Below, piece by piece: positions 36,066 through 45,909 of a stretch of 64,000 bases of DNA. Source of the stretch: Rhyacichthys aspro (taxonomy: Eukaryota; Chordata; Actinopteri; Gobiiformes; Rhyacichthyidae); contig CM072170.1 of the NCBI GenBank assembly GCA_036850595.1, positions 14,166,303-14,230,302 on the forward strand, written 5' to 3'. A program made the position numbers and the translations under genes. The notes under the pieces are model-generated. The model saw only the letters and a program-made list of their open reading frames with translations. It was not told the origin of the DNA and did not search any database. Position 1 is the stretch's first letter. Each line of letters opens with the position of its first letter.

Positions 36066-36399
36066 TTTTAACACATGAAGCACTACATAAAAGCCACTGC
36101 GCGACTATTCAATCCTCTAATGGAATGATGAATGTAAAGACTATTATTAAGTGAGATTTATGTATTAAAACACTGGTTCACAGCCTTTTTAAGAGTAATA
36201 GCCCCCTGGAACTCAGGCTATAATTTTAGGAATAAAAAAAGTACTTTTTCAGCATAGTTTCAGGAGTACACTGTAGAAAACCAACAATGTGCCTGTGAGG
36301 TCTCGAAAATAAAATAAATAAATTACTAAAACTGTATCTCTCTAAATACTTTGTGAGTAATTTCTTGAGAAAAAGAAAGTCAGTCCTAAATGTAAACAA

Positions 36400-36540
36400 G
36401 TTCAAGGCGCCTTGGGGGACAAAGCCTTTGCCACACCTGCTCCAAACCCTCTACAACTCCCTCTACACATTTGGAGTTCAAACTCCCTACAAACATTTAA
36501 AAACAGCTGAAAACTCATATTTTTAACAAACTCTATCTCC
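36400..36540 (+). mobile_element. Fragment of a CR1/L2/Rex-type LINE, C-terminal coding part
   Basis: Read from 36412 the frame gives GDKAFATPAP, then PLHIWSSNSLQTFK, and after a frameshift LKTHIFNK. This matches in order the conserved end of reverse transcriptases of L2/Rex-type teleost LINEs (a GD-AF block, a LP-HIR-S block and a LKTHLF block). About 45 codons survive, with a stop and a frameshift. It is a dead fragment. Confidence 0.5.
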
Positions 36541-36624
36541 TAAAATAAGTCGTCTTTGCATGACTTGCTACGTAATAATAATCTGAATCCTTAATCTGGA
36601 CATCACTCATACACATGCAAGTAT

Positions 36625-36985
36625 CAGTGTTGTAGTCAAAACAAGTCCGGGCCAAGACCAGTGCGAATAGTTCCAATGGAAACAGTTAACAATGATATGA
36701 CACTTTATGATACGATACAATACACTACGAAACAATACATTAGGTTACGATACACTACGATATGATACGTCACAGTTGGAGCAAGTTGAGACTGATGGAA
36801 GTGTTTGATGAAGGAGGCAGAGTCTGAGCGATTTTTTTTAGAATTTTAGAAATTAAATTATGGATAATGTTATCCATAATATCCATGTTATGACGTAGAT
36901 AAATAAACCTGTTGGGTTCTTGATTGGTCACGATGTCAGAGACCAAGACAAGACCAAGTTCTTTAAGACCGCTACTACAACACTA
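36625..36985. mobile_element. Miniature inverted-repeat DNA element
   Basis: The left end CAGTGTTGTAGTC and the right end CTACTACAACACTAG form inverted termini of 11 bp (AGTGTTGTAGT). The phrases AGACCAAGACAAGACC near the right end belong to a DNA element I know to be widespread in vertebrates. The interior carries a worn GATACGATACAATACACTAC minisatellite (36707-36770). No target duplication was found, so the exact ends are uncertain. Confidence 0.55.
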
Positions 36986-36989
36986 GTGT

Positions 36990-38440
36990 GTAGGCTACAT
37001 GTGTATAATTTCCATTAAATATAAAAACCGCCTCAATCTGAGTCAGTTCAGAATTTTCATGGAAATTTTTGTGAATGAGAGCCAAGCATTGTAACCCAAT
37101 GATGAGTTTTTGCACAAACCAAATCTGCAACAAATCCTGTGCCTTACTGCTTTTTGTGATTCTGGGATTGCTTTCTATCACCAAATGTCTGTAGAATAGG
37201 CTAAAAATACTTCTTATAATATACTGTTTTACAAAAAAAATTATGAATTTTTCAATTGATCCAAAAAAGGAATTTAGCTTGGGTTAGCCTCAGGCGACCA
37301 TATGGTGGAATTCAAAACCATTTTTAGAGTTTAGAGTCTGTAATGCACTACTGGTATTTTTAGTTAGGGACTACATTCAGACAGGGTTAGGTACTACAAG
37401 ATAAATGTTTCAAAAGAGGGTTAAGCAAGAAAAAAACTGCAGCCTCAGTATTTTTTCTTTGGTTAAGCATAATTTAAGATCTACAAAGTAAAACAATAGC
37501 AAATTGTCTGGAGCAGTTTATATTTAAACCACCATAAAAGTCACGGTTATATAGATACACTCTCATCTTACACTGACTAATCTACAAATTTCCTTTAGGC
37601 CATTGAGGAATGTTTTGAAAGCCAACATTGTTTATTTGAATCCATTTCTAGAAAAAACAGTAGTGGTAGTTAGAGGTTAGGTAAACCCACCAGCAGTCAT
37701 CCCAATTTCTCCTAGATCAAAAATGGACACCGATGTTGATTAATTACAAGGAGTCTTCAAGGAGCGGAATGAGATGTGACTTAAAACAGTACAGGAGCTT
37801 ACAGACATGTTGAATTACGTGCACATGCTCCCTTTGCCAAAAAATCTATTACTCACCCTGACTTTACAAGTGTAACAAGAGCTTTCACATTTGAACAGAT
37901 TTTGACTCAGATGTCATGCTTTGATGATGCCAGTATAAAGCTATGTTATACACATCTCAAAATTCTCTCATCATATTTAATGGGGCTAAAGTTTGGATGA
38001 TGATTCAGAAACTTTTAATACGCATCGAGCCTTTCAGTGAGCGCTGGTCGACCGTGGAGTCACATTTGTCATTTGTCTGTACAAGATGAAGGTCACGCAA
38101 GGTAACGTTGCCACTAGCAGTTTACACTCCGCTGGATCACAGCTCTTCTTTGGGGCTTTTTAAACAGCCATATTGCGGCCTACTTTGTGGCTAGTATTAC
38201 AGAAGCACTATCACATGCATTATAGTTTCTGAATATGGCAACAACAATTTGTGACATTTGAATCTTTCTGTGAAATTAAGGCATCTGTCATGTTAATGCA
38301 CTTTTACTTTGGGTTTGCTCTGTCTGACCAAATACATTGATTTCAGAGTGCTCATACATTTTTACAAAAAAATAGCAGAGCAATCGGTCCCACAGATCTG
38401 GAGTAATAAGTGCTCTTTGTAGAGGAGGCTAACAAATGAT
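36990..38440. other. AT-rich non-coding, nothing recognised
   Basis: Nothing was recognised. GGTAACGTTGCC at 38101-38112 holds X-box half-sites in the wrong (everted) order. Confidence 0.45.
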
Positions 38441-38442
38441 TT

Positions 38443-38515
38443 CAGGTGTGTCCAAGGTGGAGCCCGTGGCCCAAAGTTGGCCCACCATGAGTTTTGACAT
38501 GCCCCTATTCCAGGT
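38443..38515 (+). mobile_element. hAT-type element terminus
   Basis: CAGGTGTGTCCAAGGTGG followed by GTGGCCCAAAGTTGGCCC and GAGTTTTGACATGCCCC resembles the GGCCC-rich ends of hAT-derived non-autonomous elements. The other end was not located. Confidence 0.4.
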
Positions 38516-38589
38516 TCAAAGGGTTTCTATCTGTACTGTCTCTAAACATAGCACTATAAAAGAATACTACACATGGCACATTTTAAGAT

Positions 38590-38870
38590 ACGCCAGGAGG
38601 GTCACTTTGACCCCTTTGCATTTTTTTAAATTGATGTGACTTCGTTCATAGAAATATCTCAAATATCTTCCATTTAGACTTTATCTTCAATGGCTTTATT
38701 CTCTATTTGTTCAAATCTGAGGGTCAGGCAATAAAGGAGATGAAATTTATGATATTGATAATTGTGCTGGGGGTCATTTTTACCCCATTGATAAAACACT
38801 GTAAAATGTTATGGTGCCTATAGACGCCTTCTTAGAGACTGCTAACCACCTAATAAAATAAAAAAAAACA
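38590..38870. mobile_element. Worn DNA element sharing a 20-bp end with 61.4 kb
   Basis: GGGTCACTTTGACCCC (38597-38612) and GGGGTCATTTTTACCCCATT (38770-38789) are palindrome-like terminus motifs. The latter is identical, in reverse complement, to 61415-61434. The flanking sequence is also weakly alike between the two loci. Confidence 0.4.
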
Positions 38871-38874
38871 CACA

Positions 38875-39390
38875 TTCAAAGCATAAACCAAAGCAAAAAT
38901 GTTCCAATAAAAAAGATTCTCGTCATTTTTTACTCCATTACATCAACCATAAATTAAGTCCTTAATATTACTGTGACTAAAAAAAGGTTTTTTTTGCAAA
39001 GTTTTTAAATTAGATGCAAAAGTTCTATATGTTCAAGCTGCAGCCCACTGTCAGGTTTTAGTTTGAGGACAAAGTTTGGGCTAATCCTCTATCAATATCA
39101 TTTCTTATGAGTCTCATATGAACAGACACAGGTTAGAAAGACAATAAATAGCTCAACATCTCTGAACAGTACAAGTGAAAACATTCCATCCAAAGTAATC
39201 CACTCTCACTTCCTCCTGCCCTTCCTCATGTGACCTTTCCCAACTTTTCATTTTTTAAATTCAAAAAGTCTCTGTTAATGACACTGTAAAATAAAGTCAG
39301 TAGCTGGAAATGAGGTCTTAGAGGTAGTTAACGATGCTTTGATGATTCTCTTTTTTTGGTGGGTGTGAACGCTGCCTAATTAGTTTCACT
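38875..39390. other. AT-rich non-coding, nothing recognised
   Basis: No feature could be supported. Confidence 0.45.
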
Positions 39391-39394
39391 ATAT

Positions 39395-39770
39395 TTAGTC
39401 TTCTGCAGGGATCGTGCGCAACTCAGCCCTCCACAACAGCGGTGGAAGAGCCATTATCCCCTGCTCTGACAGAAGTGGATTTTTACATTAATGCAGCCTT
39501 GACAGTATGGATTACACAAACACGCCAACGAGCACCTCCGCCACTCTTTCTGTAACAAGAAACAATGTCAACACTGCGCCTACTGTGGCCTCCTTTCCTT
39601 CTGAAACCCAAGAAGTCAGGATATTTTCATCACTTTTGCTGATAAGGTGCACTTCTGTGGTGTTTCAAATGTACACTACCTCTGCAGTTCTTTCTGACGG
39701 TGCGTTTTAGACACACCGCCATATGGCTCGTGGGCCTCAGCTGACCAGCGCACAGCAGTGGGTTGCAGTG
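39395..39770. other. GC-balanced non-coding block, unassigned
   Basis: Slightly GC-richer single-copy-looking sequence with a 67-codon frame (39507-39710, Thr/Ser-rich) that I do not recognise. Neither exon nor enhancer can be supported firmly. Confidence 0.25.
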
Positions 39771-39774
39771 TAGC

Positions 39775-41640
39775 TCCGGGCTTGGATAGTACAATTGGAA
39801 ATATCAAAAGAGCTGTTTTAGACGATTTGTGGTGAATAAATTATGGTCTGGCCTAGAAGAAAGTGAAAGCTTCCCATTGTATTCATTTATACATGAATTA
39901 TAGATCTATTACGGAGCTGCGTCAAGGGACTCTGAATAACAACAGTTGTTTAGAGAGCACTAACCCCCTCCGAGCTATCAATATGTTATGCATTTAATAT
40001 TCTATTTAACCAGTTCAATCATCAATCAGAGCATTCAAGTGATTGGTGTCAAAACAGCCAAATAAAAAAAAATAAAAAATTGTCTCCAAAGTAGGGCTGT
40101 GACATATATTGTTCAAGATAATACCTGTAGAATGATTCTGGTGATACAAACTGTCATTGAACAATATCAACGATATAGAACAAGGCAACAAATGAGCTGC
40201 AACTTCTTGCGCTTTCAGCGTGCAACAAAAACAACACATCTGTTTCAGCGGATTCCAAAAGAAACGCCTGCAGCTTCTGAACTGTAGGCCATCGTTGCTC
40301 AGAAACCGATTTAAACAAACTGTAAAGGCTTTGCTTTCAACAAAACTCATCCAGCGTAGAACATAAAGAGGCTGTCAGCGGCAGGTTGTGTTAGAATAGC
40401 TGCCAACTTCAATGGGTCTCTGTCTGGATGTTGCATAATTATATCATAACACACAAGTGTAACTACAACAAACTGTTTCATCTGCCGCTTGAAACTAATC
40501 ATGGCTAAAGAGAAAAAGTGCAAGGGTTTTGTTCATTTACTGTTTTGAAGCTATATTGCTCACACCTGCTACAAAGCATAGAAGAAAGAGTGGGGTTATG
40601 GCTTTGTCCATGTCTATGCAAACACAATATTTAACACAAAACAATTACTGTGCCGGTCTCCAGGTTAGTTTTAACTTCTGACACAACTCAAACAAAATTA
40701 GCAAAGCAACGAAGTAAGGTGAACTCTCACAGACAAAAAGTGATTGCGTAAAAGTTCCATTAGTTCAACAATGTTTTAGAGCAAAGTCTCGAAACTTTAG
40801 GCTCAAAATTTTGAAACAACAAAAGTGAAACGGGATGAAAACGCAGCATAAATGGGACAGATCATAGTCAATGGTGTACTGTATAAGGTATGAACACAGC
40901 TGTAAAAGACATACAAATTAGCCATGTGCTTTTTGGCTTTCACTTTACACTTTATACTTATGCGCCTTCAAAAAGCTTTAGTGGATTGTACATCATGTGA
41001 GAATTCAGTTAGCTTTTTTAAAGAACACCAGTACAAAGCCTAAAAAGGACCAGTGGCTAGTTGTTTTGCAAGTGTACAAGGCTGACTGAGGGAAATTCCA
41101 ACCAATATCACAGAAAGGAGCATCCATGAGGCAAATAAAAGGCAACACATGGGGAGTTAACAAAGTGGATGAACTTAAACTCTACCTTGGAAAACAACAG
41201 AGGAAAATGCTGATAGAGACTCAATGGGATTTCTTTGGCAAGACATTTTGGGGGAAAACTTGCGGAAAACAATCTACGACAGTCTCCGTCAAATGTGAAA
41301 AAGTAAAAGAGCAGCATGTCTGAGGAATAATCATTTGAATAATTGGCATTTCAATCTGAAGCGAAAGGATCGCGATGATCATTTTGGCCGTAATGGAGCG
41401 GCCCTACTTGTGTCCGAACGTCTCGCCACAGGGGTGTCCATTGAGAGACAGGGCGAGGCGGAGGGGCGAGGACTCCATTGAGCGCAGCCATGGGGGGTCA
41501 ATATGTGAATGAACGTTTGCCATGAGAGGTGAATTATGAATGAGCCAGTACTCTGCCTGGAGAGAGCACATCAGTCCTCCGTCTCCTTCACTCCACTTCC
41601 CATTCCCAAACCCTTTCCATCTTCAATCTCATCCTCTCAT
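39775..41640. other. Non-coding, possible old DNA element at 40.1 kb
   Basis: GGGCTGTGACATATATTG at 40095-40112 and ATTGAACAATATCAACGATA at 40156-40175 resemble worn ATATTG-type DNA elements. Otherwise nothing was recognised. The 111-codon minus frame at 40015-40350 has no domain. Confidence 0.35.
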
Positions 41641-41670
41641 TCCTGCTCATCTGATCACTTTTTCCCTCCT

Positions 41671-41690
41671 CCTTCCTTCCTTCCTTCCTT
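41671..41690 (+). repeat. (CCTT)5 microsatellite
   Basis: Five CCTT units lie in a pyrimidine-rich stretch (41577-41720). Confidence 0.8.
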
Positions 41691-41699
41691 CACCCGACC

Positions 41700-42487
41700 C
41701 TCCAACCCCTCCCGTCTCGTCTGGAGGTAGACACACACACATACATACATATTCGCCGCCTGTCTGAAGACACGACAGGGCATTCTTTCCAACCCTGAAC
41801 GTACATATTTACCCAGTTGGCGTATTCTCTGACACAGACACACATCGGGAGATAACACAAACGGCAAACAGTCCTGCACGTGCGCTGGCCTGGACGCGTG
41901 CGTTAAGTCTCTGAGGCAGTTCTCCCAGCTGTTCTGAGGGGGGTACTGGGCTGTGGGTAATCCAATGTGCTACAGCTCAGCCTGTGCCACGCTCTCTCCA
42001 CTCTCTCTGCTCTGTTGCTGTGCGTCTCTTCAGATCTGCCTCCCTCAACCTGTTTGCGGTCAGACAAGAATAAAACTCTTCAAAAAGCTCCTGGAAATTC
42101 CTTCAAACATGCTTTTTTTGGCCTCCAAGTGTCCATTTTACCTCTTTTCAACTTTGGCAACCTTTCAAAAAAAACAAAAAAAAGAGGAAAAAAAAGAAGC
42201 AACTCCTTTGGAACCCTTCACTCCAGTTTGCAGTGGTCAGATCACTTCCACTTACTTTAGCCCCCCTTTAGCCACAGCAAAACAAGCCCTAGATTCACAC
42301 ACGAGCACATGTGCGCACACACATTACGCACTTGAACCACACATACAGTAAGCCCCACTTCACACAGTACTCTTTTTTTTTAAGCGCAGGGCAACACACA
42401 AGCGTGCATTCAACCCCCCAAAACCCCATAAAGTCACCTTAGAATCTCTTCCAGACGAGCCCCTTCTTCACTCAGACTTCTCTCTCC
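41700..42487. other. Non-coding, nothing recognised
   Basis: An A-rich run at 42167-42195 and CACA-type runs at 42297-42325. The overlapping frames at 41953-42351 are low-complexity and in competing phases. Confidence 0.45.
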
Positions 42488-42488
42488 T

Positions 42489-42539
42489 CCTTCCTTCCGT
42501 CTTTCCTTCCTTCCTTCCTACCGTACCGTACCGTACCGT
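42489..42539 (+). repeat. Pyrimidine tract and (TACCG)4 minisatellite
   Basis: TTCC units (42489-42518) run directly into TACCGTACCGTACCGTACCG (42519-42538). It lies at the edge of the CpG block. Confidence 0.8.
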
Positions 42540-42990
42540 CCTATCTTCTTCTCTCTTCGTTCTCGTCGCACGGTCACTTCCCAGCGTTTTTCCGGAGCCC
42601 CTCCATATCCGCCCCGCCAGTCGTTTCTAGCAGCAACCGAGCCGAGCGCCGAGCCTACGTAGCACCACGCGAACACACGCATATACGCACGCAGAGAGAG
42701 ACGCGGGCGCGCACGCACACACACATACACACGCGCGTCCAAGAGCTGCCGCCGCGTTCCGATGGTCTCCCTCTCCCGCTCTGTTTATGCCTCGGTGTGA
42801 TCGCTCGCTCCTCTCTGTCGGGGAAGAGCTACGGCGTGCGTGCGCGTGTGAGCGTTGTTGTGTGTGTGCGTGCGTGTGCGCGCCGTGACTTGCCCCGCCA
42901 GCAGCAGAGGACTTCCCCCGGCGCGCGCCCTGGGTCCTAGCGTCGGCCCTTTTCACTGAAAGAATGCTGTTGTGTACGGAAGGTACACAC
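42540..42990. promoter_or_regulatory. Densest CpG block of the window, candidate promoter
   Basis: From about 42595 to 42960 CpG is far denser than anywhere else in the window (GAGCGCCGAGCC, GACGCGGGCGCGCACGC, GCCGCCGCGTTCCGATGG, CCCCCGGCGCGCGCCC). It is bordered by alternating purine-pyrimidine tracts. Such islands usually mark vertebrate promoters or first exons. A GTAAGA-type donor context follows at 43036 (plus), and an ACTTAC (minus-strand GTAAGT) lies at 42250-42255, so either direction is possible. The 144-codon minus-strand frame here is rich in Arg, Ala and His, as expected from CpG-rich DNA, and is not taken as protein. No gene was identified. Confidence 0.45.
42690..42884. repeat. 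Opposed Z-DNA-prone tracts (CA/CG then TG/CG)
   Basis: ACGCGGGCGCGCACGCACAC and CATACACACGCGCG (about 42700-42737) are alternating purine-pyrimidine. About 100 bp further on, GCGTGCGTGCGCGTGTG and TGTGTGCGTGCGTGTGCGCG (42835-42884) carry nearly the reverse complement. Each tract could flip to Z-DNA, and the two could pair as a long stem. Confidence 0.5.
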
Positions 42991-43077
42991 GAAGATCGTC
43001 TATAGGCAGGAAGATTCTTTGGGAATTTGGATGGTAAGATGAATAACAAGCATGGAAACAATGACTGGGAATATCAT

Positions 43078-43603
43078 CACAGGTGGCAAAAGTATCCACA
43101 TTCTGTACTTAAGTAGAAGTACAGATACCTGTGGTAAAAGTAGAAGTATTAATTCAACTTATTTACTCAAGTTGAAGTAAAAAGTAAACATTAATTTTGT
43201 GACAGATTTTTGATAACTCTGCATTAAGTCTTTTATAAACAATCTGCAAGTTGGTTAGTTTGCTGTTTCAGTTTAGGTTTCAGACAGAATAATCAAAACT
43301 AAACCAGTATTACAATTGTCATTTGTTATGCAATTATTTTCATTCTGCATCATTCACCACAATCACCAAACAATATTAGATGTTGTATGAGTTTATATGA
43401 ATAACATATTTTGCAAAATGCAACAATCGGAATAATGATTAAAGTAACAAGGCTGTTTTGGCAATGTAATGAGTAGAAAGACATTTGACACAGATATTTG
43501 TGTTCAAAAGTAGGAAGTAAAAGTAAAAAAAAAGTAAAAGTGAAGTACAGACACTTGAAAAATTGACTTAAGTATACAAATAGTTTGTTACTTCCCACCT
43601 CTG
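43078..43603. mobile_element. Complete non-autonomous hAT-type element with 8-bp target duplication
   Basis: The element begins CACAGGTGGCAAAAGTA and ends CTTCCCACCTCTG, whose reverse complement is CAGAGGTGGGAAG, giving imperfect terminal inverted repeats. It is bracketed by identical octamers AATATCAT at 43070-43077 and 43604-43611. An 8-bp duplication is the signature of hAT transposition. Near both ends are repeated AAGTAGAAGTACAG and AGTAAAAGTGAAGTACAG phrases. It is 526 bp long with no transposase, so it must have been moved by a related full element. A fragment of the same family lies at 16443-16560. Confidence 0.75.
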
Positions 43604-43854
43604 AATATCATTTACAGTTTTCTAAGCAAAGAATGTACAGTACTGTGTAAAAGTTTAAGGCAGATGTGGATGTAAAAAGTAAAGTAAACTATAAAGTATG
43701 ATTTTTAATTTTTTTTTAGTTTACAAAATGTAAAAGAACAGAAGACAATTCTAAATCAGATCAATATTTGGTGTGACTTTGCCTCAAAACAGCAACAGTT
43801 CTTCCAGTTCCACAGTTTTTGAAGGATCTGGGCAGGTTTTGCTCAAACATTTGG

Positions 43855-43935
43855 AGAATCCCAGACCAAAACAAAACCAGACCAAACTGGACTAAACCAG
43901 ACCAGGTAATCCCAGACAGGACCAGACCAGACTCC
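43855..43935 (+). repeat. ACCAGACC-type short repeat
   Basis: CCAGACCAAA, CTAAACCAGACCAGG and AGGACCAGACCAGAC recur over about 80 bp. It resembles the large array starting 2 kb downstream and may be a seed or outlier of it. Confidence 0.5.
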
Positions 43936-44223
43936 ATGATGTTGGGATCAGGGTTACACCATCACGTCAGGACTCCTTGTTCCAGGATCAACCGAAAAAA
44001 TTGAGGTTTTTGTCTCTTTACTCACTTTTTTTTGTAAAATTTTTTTTTTAAGTCTTTTAAATCATAATGTGCTGCTAGTGAGTGGGTAGCGAGTGGCTCA
44101 ATATTTAGCAGCTCTATTTACATGATTATACTAGGTTTATGAAAATTCCATGGAAAAGCCAGTAAATACAATAGGCACAAGAAGAACATAAAAGTCAAAA
44201 TTAAAATGGCCAGAGATTTTTTT

Positions 44224-44290
44224 GTGGTTAGCGCTCCTACCTAACATCATAGGTTCAACGCCTAGCCTTTCTGTATGAAGGCTGCATGTC
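44224..44290 (+). mobile_element. Dispersed tRNA-like teleost repeat, fragment
   Basis: GTGGTTAGCGCTCCTACC, then AGGTTCAACGCC and GCCTTTCTGTATGAAGGC, is the head of the family present at 6038-6331 and 63168-63449. The A-box-like and B-box-like parts explain its tRNA look. Only the first 70 bp or so remain. Confidence 0.6.
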
Positions 44291-44309
44291 CATCTGCAAG
44301 TCTGAAAAT

Positions 44310-45030
44310 TGATAGTCACAATGACAGCTGTCGATAGCTAGTAATGCTAACAGCCAAGGTCATAAAGCTGCAAATGTTGCAATACTATGTCTTCAAAATC
44401 ACTGTGTAGGTTCAAAGAGAGGCTTATGTTTTGTTAGCAATTTTTCAATCACAGCAGTCAGCTGGAGGAATAAGGTGGTTAATTGGCTTGTTATCTGTTA
44501 AAATAATGGCAATGAGACAATATCAGAATTGAATGGCAGTCATTGGGAGCCGGGTCTTACCTCCACATTAGCACGGGAACAAAAGAAACAACCTCCTTTG
44601 GATGCTTGCTAAAGATCAAGCCCACAGACTCAACGAAGAAATCCATCTAAAGCTCTACCCACTGTTGTTGGCAACCGAGACAGACAAGCACTTCATTGCC
44701 ACAGAATGCTACAAGCTGTTTGCACACAGGTACTAAAAGCTATTACCATGTGATTTGTTCCTAAAGTTAAACAGTGTGTTGATCTGCAGAACGTGACTGG
44801 TGTAGAAGGGGATGCCCGCTGCACACATAACTGTAACTGATTGATGGTATCTGCAGAGCAAACAAACGCTCGGGCTTGTCTAACCAGAGCTTCACAATAA
44901 ATAACTGTGCCGTGTTACAGATGGCCACTGTTCAGACCGTCTCATTCAGACTAGTTAACATCCTGAGGCTTGAATGTAGGCTTTTTTTTTTTTTTTTTCT
45001 TCCCCGGCAACTTGTTTTGAGTCTGTACCC
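44310..45030. other. Non-coding, nothing recognised
   Basis: TGACAGCTGTCG at 44322-44333 is one base short of the TALE dimer site. A 17-T run lies at 44982-44998. No gene was seen. Confidence 0.45.
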
Positions 45031-45035
45031 AAGTG

Positions 45036-45049
45036 GTTGCTATGGCAAC
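45036..45049 (-). promoter_or_regulatory. RFX X-box, 2-bp spacer
   Basis: GTTGCTATGGCAAC; on the minus strand GTTGCC-AT-AGCAAC, a full consensus match. It lies 450 bp from a second X-box. Confidence 0.5.
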
Positions 45050-45299
45050 AGTGGGGCAGAAGCAGAGGCACAGAGCCATGCAAGGGTGTAGGAGCCATTA
45101 TAGACGGAGGATGGAGGGGACATTTCCTCAGCGCGTTATTAAACCTGAGCTCTGTCTGACCTATATGCGCATGTCGTAAATCATATTTTTATGTTCAGGC
45201 GAGGGCAAAGTCTGGCAAAGGAACATTTACATCGATGTTTTTGCCACGTGGAAATATATTCAAGGTAATCATAGTCTCTCATGAACATTTAAACCGGCT

Positions 45300-45660
45300 C
45301 TGTGTGGTACTTTGTAAGTCTGAGAATGCCTTCAGTTGGAACACCAATGGAAAAGGACAGAAATAGGTTGAACATAAATGAACCGAGTGAGTCATCCTCT
45401 TCCACACAGCCAGTCTTCAGTGCAGCTACCTTCTTCCTCATATGGACACCCCTCCCTCTTTCCTTCTCCCTCAGAGCGTCATCAGGTTACCATAGCAACG
45501 GCCCGCCTATGGGAGACAGAGATCCGATCATTACGGACTATGGCTTTCAAAAAACTGAAGGACAGGCGTTTTTCAGGAATCCTTTGCAGGAAACTAACCC
45601 AGTTTCAGTCAAAGACTACACACACAACTTTTGATGGATATTTGGCTTAATGAGCATTGA
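45300..45660. promoter_or_regulatory. GC-balanced block with X-box
   Basis: Single-copy-looking sequence around the X-box at 45486. Two overlapping frames (45302-45634 and 45378-45650) run through it, but neither resembles a known protein. Regulatory element is the more likely reading. Confidence 0.3.
45486..45499 (+). promoter_or_regulatory. RFX X-box, 2-bp spacer
   Basis: GTTACC-AT-AGCAAC is a full consensus match, the second within 0.5 kb. Confidence 0.5.
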
Positions 45661-45669
45661 GATGATAAG

Positions 45670-45905
45670 TATGTTTTCAAAAGTCATACACAATCAGCGC
45701 TTTAACCCTTGTGTGGCCTCAATGTGAACTCTTAAGTACTACCCGGCTCCACAGAACCTCTTAAATATAGCAGCCATTTTTAGAGTTAAATCTATGAAAA
45801 ACACCAACTAAGTTTAGTGGCATTTGGTAAATTTTAGTGTTGACATTATTTTTGTTTTACTGAATGCCTACTGTGCCATTTTGTCCCTTTTGAGCATAAT
45901 TTTTC
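45670..45905. other. AT-rich non-coding
   Basis: Spacer between the X-box block and the large array. Nothing was recognised. Confidence 0.45.
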
Positions 45906-45909
45906 TCTG

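Noticed and set aside
38101..38112. X-box-like GGTAAC next to GTTGCC
   Set aside because: The half-sites are in everted order, which is not the RFX arrangement.
41953..42351. 132-codon plus-strand frame with a competing overlapping frame
   Set aside because: Low-complexity A-rich and CA-rich sequence; no family resemblance.
42627..43061. 144-codon minus-strand frame rich in Arg, Ala and His
   Set aside because: Its composition follows from CpG and CA/TG tracts; no domain, and the tract-derived Cys-Val and His-Ala-His runs are not protein-like.
44224..44262. Possible tRNA gene (GTGGTTAGCGC and AGGTTCAACGCC)
   Set aside because: The same sequence heads the dispersed repeat found at 63168 and 6038; cloverleaf stems do not form.
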